64,000 nucleotides of DNA from Euonymus europaeus (GCA_963580455.1 OY756963.1:21533555-21597554); one strand, 5' to 3'. Shown: positions 1 to 13,605, counted from the stretch's first letter. The notes: generated by a model from the sequence alone, not told the origin. A program made the numbers and translations.

Positions 1-1
1 C

Positions 2-652
2 AACTATGCTGTTCCTGATCCCCCACAAATGGGTTCTGGTTTATTTCCTAAACTGGCTGGAGCACCTTTAGAAGTGCAGCCAAGTGACAGGTTTGTGTCC
101 ATTTTTGGCTTGGATGAACAAAATCCTCTCTTCAATCAGAGTCCAACTGATGCCAACCAGTATCTGCAACAACAACAAGAACAAGTACAAGGATCAGAGC
201 TTATAGACATATTGAACTTCTCTAAGCTCCAAGACAACAATGGAATGCAATTCAACTCTGATTCAGCTAAATTCCATCCGGGTTCGGGATATGCTAATCT
301 CGATATGCTGCAGCAGCAGCAGCTACAACAACAGGTACCTGACTCCCATTTCAACTCTAGTTCTGCTATATTCAATCCGAGTTTGGGATTCGCTAGTCAG
401 TATATGCAGCAGCAGCTAATCGTACCCGACTCCCCGTATCTGTTTGGTCTGAGTGAGGAAGAAGCAGACCAATTCTTGGAGAGTTTTTTGAATAAGAACG
501 GTGGATTGGCTGATATAGGAAGTGACAACCATGAAGGACTCGCAAGCAATGCAGACAACACTTGCAATTTTCTTTTCAATCAACTAGACATGGTACAAGC
601 TGGAACTACAACAAATCAAGGCTTAGACAATTTGGAGCCCATTGGGCCATAA
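2..652 (+). CDS. 3' exon of a Gln-rich plant protein, probable transcription factor (partial)
   Basis: The reading frame is already open at base 2 and runs to TAA at 650-652, so the 5' part of the gene lies outside the window. About 216 residues are visible. They are low in complexity and rich in Gln, Asn, Ser and Asp, with three Gln runs (near 165-190, 310-335 and 405-415) and an acidic end (SEEEADQFLESFL). That composition is typical of transactivation C-termini such as those of NAC factors. No DNA-binding domain is present here, so the family is an inference only. The frame may begin inside an exon. A 3' UTR of unknown length follows. Confidence 0.55.
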   Translation, partial: NYAVPDPPQMGSGLFPKLAGAPLEVQPSDRFVSIFGLDEQNPLFNQSPTDANQYLQQQQEQVQGSELIDILNFSKLQDNNGMQFNSDSAKFHPGSGYANLDMLQQQQLQQQVPDSHFNSSSAIFNPSLGFASQYMQQQLIVPDSPYLFGLSEEEADQFLESFLNKNGGLADIGSDNHEGLASNADNTCNFLFNQLDMVQAGTTTNQGLDNLEPIGP

Positions 653-2338
653 ATGGGCTTTGGAGTTTGTACAATTTTGGGCCTCATGAGTCAGACATGG
701 GCTCTGGATACTTGGACAGATTTGATATGGGCTTCGGTGGAGGGTTTTAGTTATTTACAGTTACAGATGAAATTTGATTTTTCTAATTCTGTTAGTATTG
801 GACCTAACAGGACAGGATTGGGCTTTGGTTGGATTTTAAAATGTCGAATTTGGTTTTGTAAGGACAATTAAATCTCTATGAATTAATATTTAGTGGGATC
901 ATAAAATTTATTAATTAATTGAGATATAAGTTAAGTGATAGATTAATAATTTATTAATTTAAAAAAAAAATTATCAAACTGTGTAAGCAAGTACAATTTC
1001 AAGTTACTGTTGACATTGTGGATAACGGGGTTTCAAAGAGTTTGGATTAACACTAAGATGATGAAGGCATTCACCAAATACATGTGCTAACAATGGAAGT
1101 TAACCACTTTTTGAACTACCCGAGATAAAAAAAATGAGGCAATTTTAGAGTTATTGAGTGACAAGTAAAGTATTGAGAAGGTATTGAAAACTGACAAAGA
1201 AAATGAAGTCACGATAGTTTTGTATTGGAGTCTCTCTCATGCAAATATGAATTTAAAGTAATAATCACATTGCATAATTTTTTTTTATAATACGAGAATA
1301 GTACAATAAAACTTTTTAATGTACCGAGAAAAGTTAGAGATGAGAACCAATTAGACATTAATTTTAAGAGGAAATAAGTAATATCGAAGCCATATTATAA
1401 AAAGGCTTCTTGATTGAGTCGTGTATATAATTTTTTTTTATGTATAAGTAGATCATTAATTTATATATATCAAGTGATACCTATGTATTTTTCGAATTAT
1501 TAAATTTAATTTAACACATTGGTCTCCATTCGGGACCGACTAAAAATAATATTTAATCGAAATTATTAATTTATCGAGGTTATACTATATATGGGTCGGA
1601 CTCATATAAATATAATACATGCGATCCAATTTTTCTATTTATCTCTCTAGATCAACAACTCCGCTTGTAAATCTATCTTCACACCTGTAGATTTGTTATT
1701 CGAACAAGAAGGATTTAGAGCCACTCCGATCAATAGTATAGATAAAGAACTTTTGTTGGCTACGGAGGTGGAGGATATGATGAAAAAAGAGATCGATTAA
1801 GGAAGAATAAGGATTAAGAAGAAGAAGGATGATGCAAAGGAAATAGGTATAAAGCATATATAAATATCCAAGGAGAGGAAGAAGGAAAAAGAAGAATGAG
1901 GAAAAAAATATTGGCATAGTGTTTTTTTCAATTGATAAATATATTTTGGTCAAGTTATAATTTTTATTAGAATAAAGGTATGATATTTTGTCATTCTATA
2001 TGTAAATTATTTAATTAATATTATAAATTAAAACAGTGGAATAACATTAATAATTTAATATTGACATTATTGCTTGATGTTGGACACTCAGTGGCTGCAA
2101 TATTTTGAAAGAGATACTACTCTCTTCCCTTACAGGGCTTGGCGTTTCACGATCTGACATCACCGATTAACGATCGCCGGGAGGGAAGAGATAGACTCTC
2201 TCTGTATTCTCTCTGTTGGGTACTTGAAGAAGTAGGATTAGGGTTTTGAATTTTGGTGTTGGAATTAAATTAGGGTTCGAAGAAGAGGAAGGAAGAATCA
2301 CTCATAAAATGTGTCGGTGAAGTAAAATTTAGTATTAG
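653..2338. other. Intergenic: 3' UTR of the first gene, then AT-rich spacer and the 5' leader of the WD40 gene
   Basis: I see no coding sequence here. 653-900 is probably 3' UTR. 900-2050 is AT-rich spacer without recognisable elements. From about 2090 the sequence becomes a purine- and CT-rich leader leading to the start at 2339. Confidence 0.5.
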
Positions 2339-5300
2339 ATGGAAGGACGGAGGATATCGGCAAGCCCTAGGCCGTGCTCGGGAAGGCGGGTGGTGGCCAA
2401 GAAGAGAGCTCGATCGGATGTTATGACGAATAGTGTGAAGAAGCTGCAGAGGCGCGAGATTTCCTCAAAGAGAGATCGAGCTTTCACTGTCAGCAACGCC
2501 CAGGAGAGATTCCGCAACATGCGCTTGACGGTATATCTAATTTCCCCAAACCACCCCCACCACTATCTTCTTCTTTTCTTTTGAAATGCTCTTTGTTTCT
2601 AGCTTTTTGAGTGATTGTTTGTAAGAAATTTGATTACTTGAAACTTAGGATGGTCTGAGGAATTGTATTTGAATATCGTTCTTCACAAATAGGGTTCCTG
2701 TATATTGATTATTTTTGGCCTGAGACAGTTGGAGAGCGTCTCAATTGTTCAATTGTACAATTTACCACTCCTGTATTTTCGATCATTAATGAGTTCTGTT
2801 CCTTTATAGTCTATAAGTCTACACTTTTTTTCCATGGGCTTATGCGTAACCTCAAACTTACAATTATTTTTGTTGTGCATACTTAATGTATTTCTTTGTA
2901 TGTTAGGTTGAATATGACACTCATGATCCCAAGTGGCATTGTTCAGTGGTACTCCCCTTTCTGGTGAAGAGAACGAAAGTTATTGAGATTGTTGCTGCCC
3001 TTGATATTGTCTTTGCTCTTGCACATTCTGGTGTTTGTGCTGCTTTTAGTAGAGGTAGGATCCCAGATAGTACTTATATGCGACAGAATGTCGTTTGTAA
3101 TGCTTCTTGAAAACTTCAGTGTGATTTTTGCTTCCCCCTGATGGACATTAGTACATTACTTTATTCACACGTTCTCTGTTGGTTATTTCACTTGCAGAGA
3201 CAAACGACAGGATATGTTTTTTGAATGTGAGCCACGATGAAGTCATCCGAAGCTTGTTTTATAATAAGAACAATGATTCCCTTATCACAGTCTCAGTTTA
3301 TGCTTCTGACAATTTTAGCTCTTTGAAGTGCAGGTCCACAAGGATTGAGTACGTAGAGCTATAGATCTCTTTTCTTATTTACCTTTGTTTTATTATCTGT
3401 TTTATTTTTTCTTTTCACTGTGCTACTTATTCTCTTTCATATGGTTAGATACATAAGAAGAGGCAAGCCAGATGCAGGATTTGCTCTTTTTGAGTCAGAA
3501 TCCTTAAAGTGGCCTGGGTTTGTGGAATTTGATGATGTTAATGGGAAGGTGCTAACTTACTCTGCACAGGATAGGTATTTATCTAACACACATTCTGTCC
3601 TGTTTTCTTCATCACTAAGTATATGTTTTTATTTGTGAGACTGAACATTTTTAATTTCTGTCAGTATATACAAGGTGTTCGATCTGAAAAACTATACCAT
3701 GCTCTACTCTATATCAGATAAAAACGTACAGGAAATCAAGATCAGGTTCTCTCTATCTCTCTATCCGAGTTCTTTTCATGCATGTGATTCTCATGCATTG
3801 TACTTCTAATTGCTTGACGGAAATTTCTGTCTTATTTCATAAGCCATAGCATTCTATTGAATTATCTGATTTTAAGCTTTTGATCCAAGATGAGGGTTCT
3901 TTGTGCATTTACCGGTTGCATTTTGTTAGACTTAAATATCAATAGTTCAATACTGTGGAATCCTAGCTCACCAATGTGGTTTGAACGAGTTGCTGAATGA
4001 TTGTTCTATTTTCTTTTTTTAGTTGTTCGCCATACTTCATATTGTAGTCCCTAACAGTTTATGTTTGCTTTGACAGTCCTGGGATAATGCTGTTGATTTT
4101 TAATAGAGCCAGTAGCCATGTTCCTCTTAAGATTCTATCAATAGAAGATGGCACAGTTCTCAAAGCTTTCAACCACCTGCTTCATCGCAACAAGAAGGTG
4201 GACTTCATTGAACAATTTAATGAAAAGCTTCTTGTTAAGCAGGAAAATGAGAACCTCCAGATTCGTGATGTAAGCCTCATCTTTTTTGTGGAAGGTTTTT
4301 TATGCCTTTTCTAGTTTTTTTATATGCCTTTGATCACACATTGTGTTGTGTGTAGGTTCGAACCTCCGAGCTGATGGAGGTTAGCAGAAACGAGTTTATG
4401 ACTCCTTCAGCATTTATCTTTCTATATGAGAATCAGCTGTTTCTAACATTCAGAAATAGAACTGTTGCTGTTTGGAACTTTCGTGGGGAGCTTGTAACTT
4501 CATTTGAGGATCATTTACTCTGGCATCCAGACTGCAACACAAACAACATTTATATAACAAGTGATCAGGATCTTATAATTTCTTACTGCAGGGCTGAATC
4601 TGACTATCAATGGGGAGAAGGAAATGGTAATTCTTTCACTTCCTCATCTCAATAAATACAAGCAAATTTTTTATGGGGGTTAAGAGTTTGGCAATAGTTA
4701 GTGTTTCTATATTGAGACATTTATTCCATAATTAAAGGTTTCAGGCTGCCATACTTTTTTCTTCAATCATCTTCACGGAGCATAGAATTAGTAACTAGCA
4801 AATGGATGTAAATCAACAAAGATTTTTTTTATTGCGGTATAGAAATTGTAATCGAATGAAAGAATAATAGAAGTATGTCTTGTAGGTTCATAAATGATGT
4901 GTCTCAGTTTCGAGTGATTCTTAATCGGACTGGTGTCTAGATCTATTGTTGACTGGAATAGATATAGTTTTGTAGGTTCACTACATGTGAATGCTTTACT
5001 TTTACTTTGGATAAAACTACAACAGAGAGTAGCATAGATCAAGTGCTGAAAACAATGCCAATGGTACACTATGTTCTCTCTCCTGTTGCTATGAGATCTT
5101 CTGTTTGGCTGTTGTTCAGGGACATTTATAATTCCTGGCACTGGCTGGTTCAATATCAGGTTGAGTTTGACATTGCTTATCTTTACCTACTTATGCTCGT
5201 TGTTCACCTTATGTATTTTTTGGGAAATTTAAGTAGAAGTGGGCAGGAAAAAGTTTTGCCAAATTCATCCTGATTTGAATCTTAATATTTTACCGAAAGG

Positions 5301-5646
5301 AAGTTTTTTTTTGGTTTAGTTTCAAGTTGCTTTGGAGGCGGGACGAATATGATTTAGGCTTCTTTATTTCGTTTTATGTTTTTTCTATGCAGCTGGGTCT
5401 ATCAATATTAGCAATATCTTGACTGGGAAATGCCTGGCTAAAATAAATGCGACAAATGCAATCCCCACAGTTGAAGAGTGCAGCAGCACTAGTACAAGCA
5501 GTTCTAAAAAGCGGATTATCGCAGCCCCAATGACAAGCACAGTTTCTGAGGCTTTGGAAGACATAACTGCTCTTTTCTATGATGAAGAGCGCAATGAGAT
5601 ATACACTGGTAACAGACATGGTCTGGTGCATGTTTGGTCGAATTGA
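2339..5646 (+). CDS. Conserved plant WD40/transducin-like protein, 8 exons, 471 aa
   Basis: Exons are 2339-2530, 2907-3054, 3198-3348, 3449-3574, 3665-3745, 4077-4269, 4356-4626 and 5393-5646. They sum to 1416 nt and stay in frame through every GT-AG junction. The basic N-terminus (residues 1-60, rich in Arg, Lys and Ser) may be a nuclear signal. The rest reads like a diverged beta-propeller: segments such as YKVFDLKNY, VAVWNFRGELV and the C-terminal GNRHGLVHVWSN have WD-blade character, but canonical GH...WD units are few. I recognise this as a highly conserved single-copy-type plant protein annotated only as WD40-like. Its function is unknown to me. The last intron (4627-5392) is the longest and carries only shadow frames. 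The start chosen is the first ATG of the open frame. Confidence 0.85.
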
Positions 5647-6297
5647 AGGGGAGATGTTCTGATATTTGACACGGCAGGGTTTCGTACATCGTCTGACTGG
5701 GGTAGATAACCTTGGGAGCACTGTATCATTAACACGAGTTTCAAAACCATTTTCAGATTCTCATTAGATTTGTTAATTGTTGTGTAATAATGGTTCTTGC
5801 ATATGCCCAACTAAGAAGCAGCAGAGATGTCATTTGTGTACATTTGATTTTAATTGTCGTGTCGCTTGCAGAGCTGAACAAAGTTTGCCATATAAATTGA
5901 TCGTATTCTTTTTTTGGTAATTTATAATGACATTAAACAAGAAGTTAACTCGTGATTAACCTTAGGTGATTTTTTATCAGTTATTATCCAACGCATCCAT
6001 AAGTTGACCATGCTCTATGGTGTACTAATTTGGGGTATGCCTCGAGACCATAATAAAAAAGGTTAAATAAAGAAGGGTTCTGGGAATGTCGAGAATTTTT
6101 TTGCATTGAGTTTGCTGCCATTCTTATTAGAAAGGCTCCTTAATGATCAAGTCCTATTTCCACAGCTCTCTTCCTTTTTTTTACACAGCTTTCTGACATC
6201 TGCAGTTATAAGAATCAATCTACAGTAGAGTTTGTACATAAGAGTTAAGGGTACTACGTTGTTGAGAATGTTGTTATCGGTGTTCTTCCCTTATTTT
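5647..6297. other. Convergent 3' regions of the WD40 and PP1 genes
   Basis: The two genes are tail to tail, with 651 bases between their stop codons. The sequence is AT-rich and holds both 3' UTRs. I see no further gene. Confidence 0.5.
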
Positions 6298-8127
6298 CTA
6301 TTCCGGCTCACCCGGTTTAACTCTCCATGGCTTCAAGATCTGAAATGAGCAGAGCAAGCTTGCATCCACACACATGAGCGCGCCGGCGTTATTGAATTCT
6401 CCACAGTAGTTTGGTGCAGAAAATATGGTAACCAGTTGCCTGTCCGCAAAGAATTCATAGCCGTCTTCAACTACCTGCCAAAAGTCAAACGCATCAATTG
6501 ACTAAAGCTTTGCCCTCAAGACTTATATCCCACTCATCGAGACTTATATCCCACATCGAATTTGGCGTAACCCAATCGAGTGGTATATATGCAAAGCTAT
6601 TGGCCTATTGCATAATGAAACCATTTTCCAGATTTAAGTACTACAAAGATTTTATCAAAAAAAAAAAAGTACTACAAAGACGGAGCAGAAGAGCAAATTC
6701 GTGTGTACTTGTGGCCAAGAGCAAACAATATATGTTTGATACTTTGATGTGTTTGGGTTTGGACTTTAGACATGGTATCCGAGAAAAGACTCGGTGAGAA
6801 AAAAATTTGAGGAATACCTGGTGCGCACGGCATATAAGATCAAGGTCATGCTTCTTCAAGAATTCAGCAACCTTGTCAGCACCAAAGGTGTATGAAACAC
6901 CCCTATCATTCTCACCCCATCCTTGGATGTCTCTGTCGGGATCAGCCCAGAGTAAGTCACACAAGAGGCCCTGGTCTGGCACATCTGCAGGCCTTTCCAT
7001 AGCTCTTATTTGATCCAAGCTATCCATTTCTGGTGAAAGTCCTCCATGCATGCACAGAATTTTGCCATCAATGACTGCAGTCACAGGCAAGCAGTTGAAG
7101 CAATCTGTAAATGTCTTCCATAGGCGGACACTAAAGCGTCGCTTGCACTCGTCGTAGAATCCATAGATTCTATTTATGGAAGCACATTCGTGGTTCCCAC
7201 GAAGGAGGAAAATGTTGTCCGGGAACTTGATCTTGTAAGCAAGGAGGAGGCATATGGTCTCTATACTCTGCTTTCCTCTGTCCACATAGTCTCCGAGGAA
7301 TAGGTATTTAGAATCCGGTGGAAACCCACCGTACTCGAAAAGTCGTAAGAGGTCTGGATATTGACCGTGTATGTCACCTATAATCACAAAATCAACCATT
7401 CACTCAATCACCCTCTTTAGATACCCAATTCACTGCTTTTCACAAAACTTGGTTTTGGAAGATTATGAAGTAACATAGTTTGCATAACTATCTCAATATT
7501 TTCTTGTAGCCTTCTCCCCATTTATGCATAGAAGAAAACATTCATATAAAAGCAGCAAACATTGAAAGAAAAAATTTCAAATATTCCTAACAATTATCAT
7601 TGAATGCACAAGATTCTCTTTGTAATTCAAATCACCAAGTCATGGATTAGGCAAAGCGTTGCCGATCCAGAATGATGGAAAAGGGATCCAATGGTGAGAA
7701 TGAGACCGCGATAATGATATAATTACATCTTTTACAGAAATATTGGGGAAATGAAATCATCAAATTCATTTGGGCATGAAGAAAAAGATACAAATAGTTG
7801 TTCATACAGGCAATACAGTTACAGAAACATTTCTGGATGGATCGGCAATTGCCCCTTTGTTCTCCCTTCAGCCTTAATTGACCAGAGAACATATATATAT
7901 ATATATATGCGATTATACAAGAAGAAGAAAAATGAAAAAAGAAGAAAGATCTACGGACCACAAATGTTGATTGGAGCTTCCAATTCAAGAAGAATAGGCT
8001 CGCTGAGGAAGACTTGTTTGGCAGTGATGCAAAGTTGACGGATCTCAGATTCCGTCAGCTGAATGCGTTTCCCTTTGTTATTCCTTACTTCCAATAGCCT
8101 CTCTATCAACCCATCCAATCCTTCCAT
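6298..8127 (-). CDS. TOPP: Serine/threonine protein phosphatase PP1 catalytic subunit, 301 aa
   Basis: Minus-strand exons are 8127-7959, 7377-6818 and 6474-6298 (906 nt, in frame). The protein is a metal-dependent Ser/Thr phosphatase that acts with regulatory subunits in nucleus and cytosol. The catalytic signatures are all intact: GDIHG (57-61), GDYVDRG (85-91), RGNHE (116-120) and SAPNYCGEF (262-270). The loop SAPNYC is typical of PP1 rather than PP2A (whose C-terminus ends YFL) or PP4/PP6. The first intron falls inside the codon before DIHG. The start is the first ATG of exon 1 ([13 protein letters not shown], the usual helical N-terminus). At 301 residues it is slightly shorter than most plant PP1s because the C-terminal tail after [10 protein letters not shown] is short. 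Intron 1 holds an (AT)n run. Confidence 0.96.
7891..7908. repeat. (AT)9 microsatellite in PP1 intron 1
   Basis: This is a simple dinucleotide run read directly in the sequence, located about 50 bases inside the intron from the exon 1 donor. Confidence 0.8.
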
Positions 8128-9695
8128 CACCTTCCCTACCCACCGTTTCCCGATCTATCTTCTATCTCCGATCTCTCTTTGATCTCGATAATCCTACTTT
8201 ATTTCACAGTTTTCTCCAAAAGGATAGGATTTGCGTTTGCAGAGAAGGTTAGAGAAAGAAACAGAGAGGTTAGGGCTGCAGAAGATTCGGAGGAGTTGAG
8301 ATATAATTGGGGAATGAGTGGGGTGGGGAAAGGCTTGATGATTGATGGTGAGAGTTGACTTTAGTTGTTTCAACGGTTGAGATAAGGTGGGCCACAAAGC
8401 TATGGATTGCAACTGTTAATCAATATTTGTACTGTAATCAAGCTGGTTGTCCAACGGCTTATCGGAGTCTGCGCTAAAAAATTTAGCGGATCCCGTTGTA
8501 TGAGTATTTTAGGGTAGTAATTTTTTATTACTATTTTTATCGAAATTACGATTTCAACGATATATTGTTTGTGTAAATCAAAAATCAAATAAATAGTAAA
8601 ATTCAGATAGAAATTTTCAGATACATGTTTAATGCTTCAAAATTGTTGTTCTTTTTTTACGATTCATTTGATTTTTATTTAATTCAAATAATATACGGTT
8701 GAACTCGCAATTCCGATTAAAACACATTCATGATTTTTAAATGGTAAATAAAAAATTTTACTGACTTAAAATGCCCCTACAATAGTCTGCTGTAAAAAAA
8801 TTATAGCATATCCCGAGCAGTAGTCCAACGGCTGTCAATAGCTGGAAAATACTTCCATTGTGATGGTATGGCAGAATTAGTGCCAACGAGACCGGCATCA
8901 GGATTCAAAGAAATTATTCAATACTACTGAAAAGTCATGTCCATATATGCAAATGTGAAATCTTCATTTTCTACTGCTGGTTCATCAAAAAATTCAGATT
9001 CATGAACTCTAATGTTCGGAGCAAATAATGCATTTCTCATTGTAATCAAACCATGGATTGGACGATTCCAATTATTTGTCTGTCTGAACAACAAATTAAC
9101 GGTATTTTCAATTATTTGTCTTCTTTTTTAATAAGATAGTATTAATTCACAAGCGATTGGTGACAATATATTAATAATTAAAAATGAAAATAAGTAATTT
9201 ACAATTTAAATTTAAAAATACATCAATCATCTATGAATTGACACCATCTCTTAATTTGGATTGAAATGGCGGTATAGTTTGCCATTTCACTGGTTATATG
9301 TTGATGTAGTACCCATCAAAAGCAATAACGGCCATGGTTTTCACATAGGCATACAGGAAAATCATATGTCTATGGACAGTCACTGTAACATTTTATAAAT
9401 GCTCAACAACCTTGTAAAAGTCAGCGATGATTCCAAATGACCAACTACAAGTGTTTCAATTTTAATTCAGCACCACAAACATTAGAAGCAAGAACTGAAA
9501 AATGATAAATAAAAGGAGAAAGGAAACTTCAAACAAGCCATGAACATCACAAGGCAGAATTTTAGATATTGCATGACAATGTTCAGGCGCTCAAATCACC
9601 AAGGCGATGACAAACGGAATTGTATACGCACCCATACGGAAAGATTTACCAGGAGAAACATATTACTACAGTAATCTTCCAGAGAGCATCAGACT
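8128..9695. other. PP1 5' leader and spacer up to the 3' end of CDKB1
   Basis: 8128-8400 is the CT/GA-rich upstream region of PP1 on the minus strand; a GTGGGCC motif lies near 8388. From 8500 to about 9600 the DNA is AT-rich with no supportable gene. The CDKB1 3' UTR occupies the last part. Confidence 0.45.
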
Positions 9696-11864
9696 TCAGA
9701 ACTGAGATTTGTCAAGGCCGTCAAAATATGGATGATCAAGAGCAGATTTTGCTGAAATTCTTTCAGCTGGGTCATATTGAAGCATTTTCTGCATTAGGAC
9801 ACAGTTAGTGCTGCCAATTTAAGCCATAAATCCGTGATGCAAATGAGGAAGCGATGATTTTACAAACTAAAGCTATAACACTACAAATCCAATTGGTTAA
9901 TCAATCAAGTATTCAACGCATCTTCAACTGTAATAGAGTTATCATGATTCAATGGTATCATGTTTGTACTTTTCAGATAGGAATCAATGGCATATTGCTT
10001 TGCACACCATGTGACCTAACTAAACTCCAGTTTCAATTTCTGATCACACCCTGAATAGCAACACAATGCAGAATAATTCAAATTCTAGGAATCAGGAATT
10101 CAGATAAGAGACGAGAGTACGATGGCAGCACAGAATCTTACTACATTCAAGTCGAGGCATATGTCAAGAATACAAGGAAATATGTATGCCGGTAATAAGG
10201 ATGATCCCAATATCCAGTATACTTGAGGGATAATACGTTAATGAACTAACTTTTTATCAGAAAAGAAGGTTCCCATGTCCTCCTTGGCATATTCACAAAC
10301 CACTTAAAAAGAAGTTCCTGGTTTTCTTTCACCCATATTATGTTGAAGGATCTGATAATCCTATATATAATAGGGGATGTTAGAATATTAGTTCATCATA
10401 AACCAAAGTTGCTATCCATGGGAAATCATCATGAATTCCATAAATTCAATTTGTACCACCAGGTGCACTGTTGCCTCACTGTAGGACAAGCATGTTCAAT
10501 TTTGAATCTGATGACCCAGTAACGCCAGCTCAAAGTGGCCAGACTGAGAATGAGTCCAAACCCGATCTTAAAATTTATCTGAAATTATTTTTCAACAAAA
10601 AATAAATCTATGAAATCTAGAAAAACATCTTGAGTTGGCAGTAGCTACCAGTTCATTGCTTATGTCATATATAACATCTGCGCATCCCGAGATACCCCTA
10701 AAGCAGAGGATTAAAAGGGCTGGAAAACATTGGGTCCTTATTTCAGGCAAGAATACCACTGGAATTACTGAATGCAATAAAAATACAAAAGAAGAAAAAG
10801 AAGAAGAATGTACCGATAGAAGATCAACTCCATGAGGACCTAGAGAAGGAACAGCCCGTGCCAAGTTTTGAGGCTCCCACTTTGGATAGGCATGCCAGTC
10901 TCGCAAGGCAGTAACTCCTGGCCACTGCTGCTCAGTGGGGGTTCCCAGTAGCCTTCAAATCGAGTAGAAAAGAAAAATGAAAAGGCAGCATTACAACATT
11001 GACTTTGGTACACGGGTAGAATTAAGCGTGAAAGTGTTAGAGAAACCTGAAAATGTGAAGCAACTGCTGGAACTCGGAGTCCCCAGGAAATAGGGCTTGC
11101 CTTCTTACCATTTCAGCTGCCGATGAAGAATGTAACAGAGAATTCAACAATCGTAGCAGGAGAACATTAATTTCACTAAGGACGGGAGCACAAACACTAA
11201 ATAGTTACTATGATCAGCATCAGAAATTACCGAAGATGCAGCCGACCGACCACATATCAACGGCGGTGGAATAATGGGACGAACCAAGGAGGACCTCGGG
11301 CGCCCTGTACCAGAGAGTAACAATCTCATGCGTATAGCTCTTGAGAGGAACAGTAAAAGCGCGGCCAAGACCGAGATCGGCGATCTTGAGGATGCCTTTC
11401 TCCTTATCAATGAGAAGATTCTGAGGCTTGAGATCACGATGCAGAACGCCATGGCCGTGACAGTGTGCGACGCCCTTGCAGAGCTGGTACAGAAAACTCT
11501 GGATAAGACTGGGAGGAAGCGGCCTAGGGTTAGCGCCTTTGCGGTGAGAATCAATGAATTTCTTGAGATCCGTGTCCAGGTACTCGAAGACAAGGTACAG
11601 ATTGGACTTCTTGATGTCGGAGGAGGAATCGGGGGAGGCGGCGTCGACGTGCTCGACGGAGAGCAGGCGGACAACGTAGAGTGACTGAGAGAGCATCTGG
11701 AGGAGAGAGACCTCGCGGAGCGCGGTGGGCGGTACGCCCTCCTCGTCCATCTCCAAGCGCGTCTTCTTGAGAGCCACCAGTTGGCCAGTAACCTTGTCCT
11801 TGGCCTTGTAGACTTTGCCGTATGTGCCTTCTCCAACCTTCTCAAGCTTCTCGTATTTCTCCAT
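9696..11864 (-). CDS. CDKB1: B1-type cyclin-dependent kinase, 311 aa
   Basis: Minus-strand exons are 11864-11231, 11116-11047, 10952-10814 and 9788-9696 (936 nt, in frame). CDKB kinases are plant-specific and drive G2/M. The cyclin-binding helix reads PPTALRE (45-51), the B1 version; B2 types have P(S/P)TTLRE. The glycine loop GEGTYG (11-16) carries T14 and Y15, the inhibitory sites. The catalytic Lys is K33, HRDLKPQN is at 142-149, DLG at 163-165, and the T-loop Thr is in SYTHE (about 178). The C-terminus FDGLDKSQF is characteristic of the family, and the length matches known CDKB1 proteins of about 309 aa. An in-frame ATG six codons upstream (11882) gives MFRSQG first; I chose the inner ATG because known members begin [13 protein letters not shown]. 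Intron 3 is about 1 kb. Confidence 0.96.
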
Positions 11865-12148
11865 TCCTTGCGATCTGAACAATCCAATTGCAGACAGAAA
11901 ATGGCTGTGCCTTTGTGTGTGGAGTCCGCTAAAAATGAATGACTCGGAGTCGTTTGAAATTCAAATTTTCTAGCACAAAAGAGGGAAATGCCAGATCACA
12001 GAAGCGGCGCAACGGTCCACCCCGCTCCCCACTTAACTTTTTTTTATTCCTTTTATGAATTTTGGATCCAATTCTCATCAAACCGAAGATTACATTATTT
12101 CTATCCGACTAATTTTCAAGTTCACACCATTTATCTCGAAAGTATTAA

Positions 12149-12245
12149 GGGTCCGTTTCGATCAGAGTATGTTTTATAGAGTATAAGCTCTCGTAAACCG
12201 TAAAAGCTGAGAGTGTCTGAGAGCATGGGTGAAACAAACAGGGGC
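12149..12245. mobile_element. Short MITE-like repeat, copy 1 (97 bp)
   Basis: The sequence runs from GGGTCCGTTTCGATCAGAG to AAACAGGGGC with TAA on both sides (12146-12148 and 12246-12248), as in Tourist/PIF-Harbinger elements. The ends are only loosely complementary. A second copy of the same internal sequence lies at 47611-47700, which supports a dispersed repeat family. Confidence 0.5.
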
Positions 12246-13605
12246 TAAATTTTTTGACATCACATCCATCCCTACCAGAACATATCATCGCACAACAGCG
12301 AATCTATGGATGCCGACGAACTCAGCTCCAATTAACCTACAAGTTGTGAGATTATCAACCCAACATTCTACATCGAGCTTCTTCCCGACCTTTTCTCAGT
12401 CGTAACTGTTATATGTAACAAAACAGAGTGACATCGTTCAAACTCTAATAGACGACAAAAGTACCTTGAAGCGTTTGCGGAGGCGAGAGTGATAGGCTTC
12501 CGCATCCTTGATAGTCTATATGTGCGGCCAGTCAATGAGATTTGTCCTCGAATCTGATTGTTGAGATTGGAGACAGAGGCTAGGGTTTTGCGAGGAGGAT
12601 ACCTTGTAAACGAGTCAGATGTGCGTTTCTTGTTACTACTGATGTCATTCATAAACAAGGAGCGAGTCTTTTCAAGAATGTTGTATGTCGAAGATTCCTT
12701 CGAGTAATTAGGAGACGCTATCGTCACATCGATGTGCGAGATCCTCTTGGTTTCGTCATAAAGGGTGGGGTGTGCTTTGTAATATTTTTAAAAAAAGTGT
12801 TTTGAGGTGAACTTAGAAATGTTATATTTTATGTTCAAGTTTTTTAGAATGAGGTGAGCTTATAAAATAGAAGGGTGAAAATAATGCTCATGAAGTTGAA
12901 ATTGTCTAGTTTAATTGAGTTATTATTATTATTTATAATCTCAAAATGAGTTGGTAAATTGGGGTTTTCTATCCTCCTCTCAAGTGCAAGTCAACATACG
13001 AATGGTAGTTTAAATTCATAAGAAATTCACCAACACACACTATTTAATTCACTAAACACCATAAATTATCTCTAACATAATATAAGTACATCAAAAAATA
13101 CTCACTCAATACCATTTCACCCTTGATGAGGATATTATTTTTTTGTTTTGCATCTCAATACATCAAAAAATTATAATTAAAAGAAGGAAATGATCAACAA
13201 TCGGGTACTTTTTGGAGTTGGGTTTGTAAATATATAGAGGATCATTGATAAGTCGTGTTCTACACCTTTTGTAAAGAGTCGTTGGAGCGAAATAAATAGG
13301 CATTGTGGTAAATTTAATCCATTTAAGTATGATGGAAAGGCTAAACTGAAATGGACAAATTGAGCATTTAATTCTCTGCAATTTCATCGTGTTCTCTTAG
13401 AGATTGGGCAATCACAATGGCGCATTGCTAATGTCTTCATTAACTCTTTAATTAAGTTTCACCTTTATTATACCAAGAGTGATCTCACATACTTATCAAT
13501 ATCAGCAAAACACATATCTCAATAAAATTTTCTCATTTCTCATAATTCAAACCACTAACATTTTATTTCTCAATCCTTTTGACCCACTAAAATCAATATT
13601 GGATC

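Noticed and set aside
11144..11887. 247-codon minus-strand frame that is Arg/Ser/Pro-rich
   Set aside because: It is the shifted-frame shadow of CDKB1 exon 1.
12368..12727. 119-codon open frame on the minus strand, upstream of CDKB1
   Set aside because: No recognisable domain, no supporting splice or codon pattern, and composition like non-coding DNA. It could be an unknown gene but I cannot support it.
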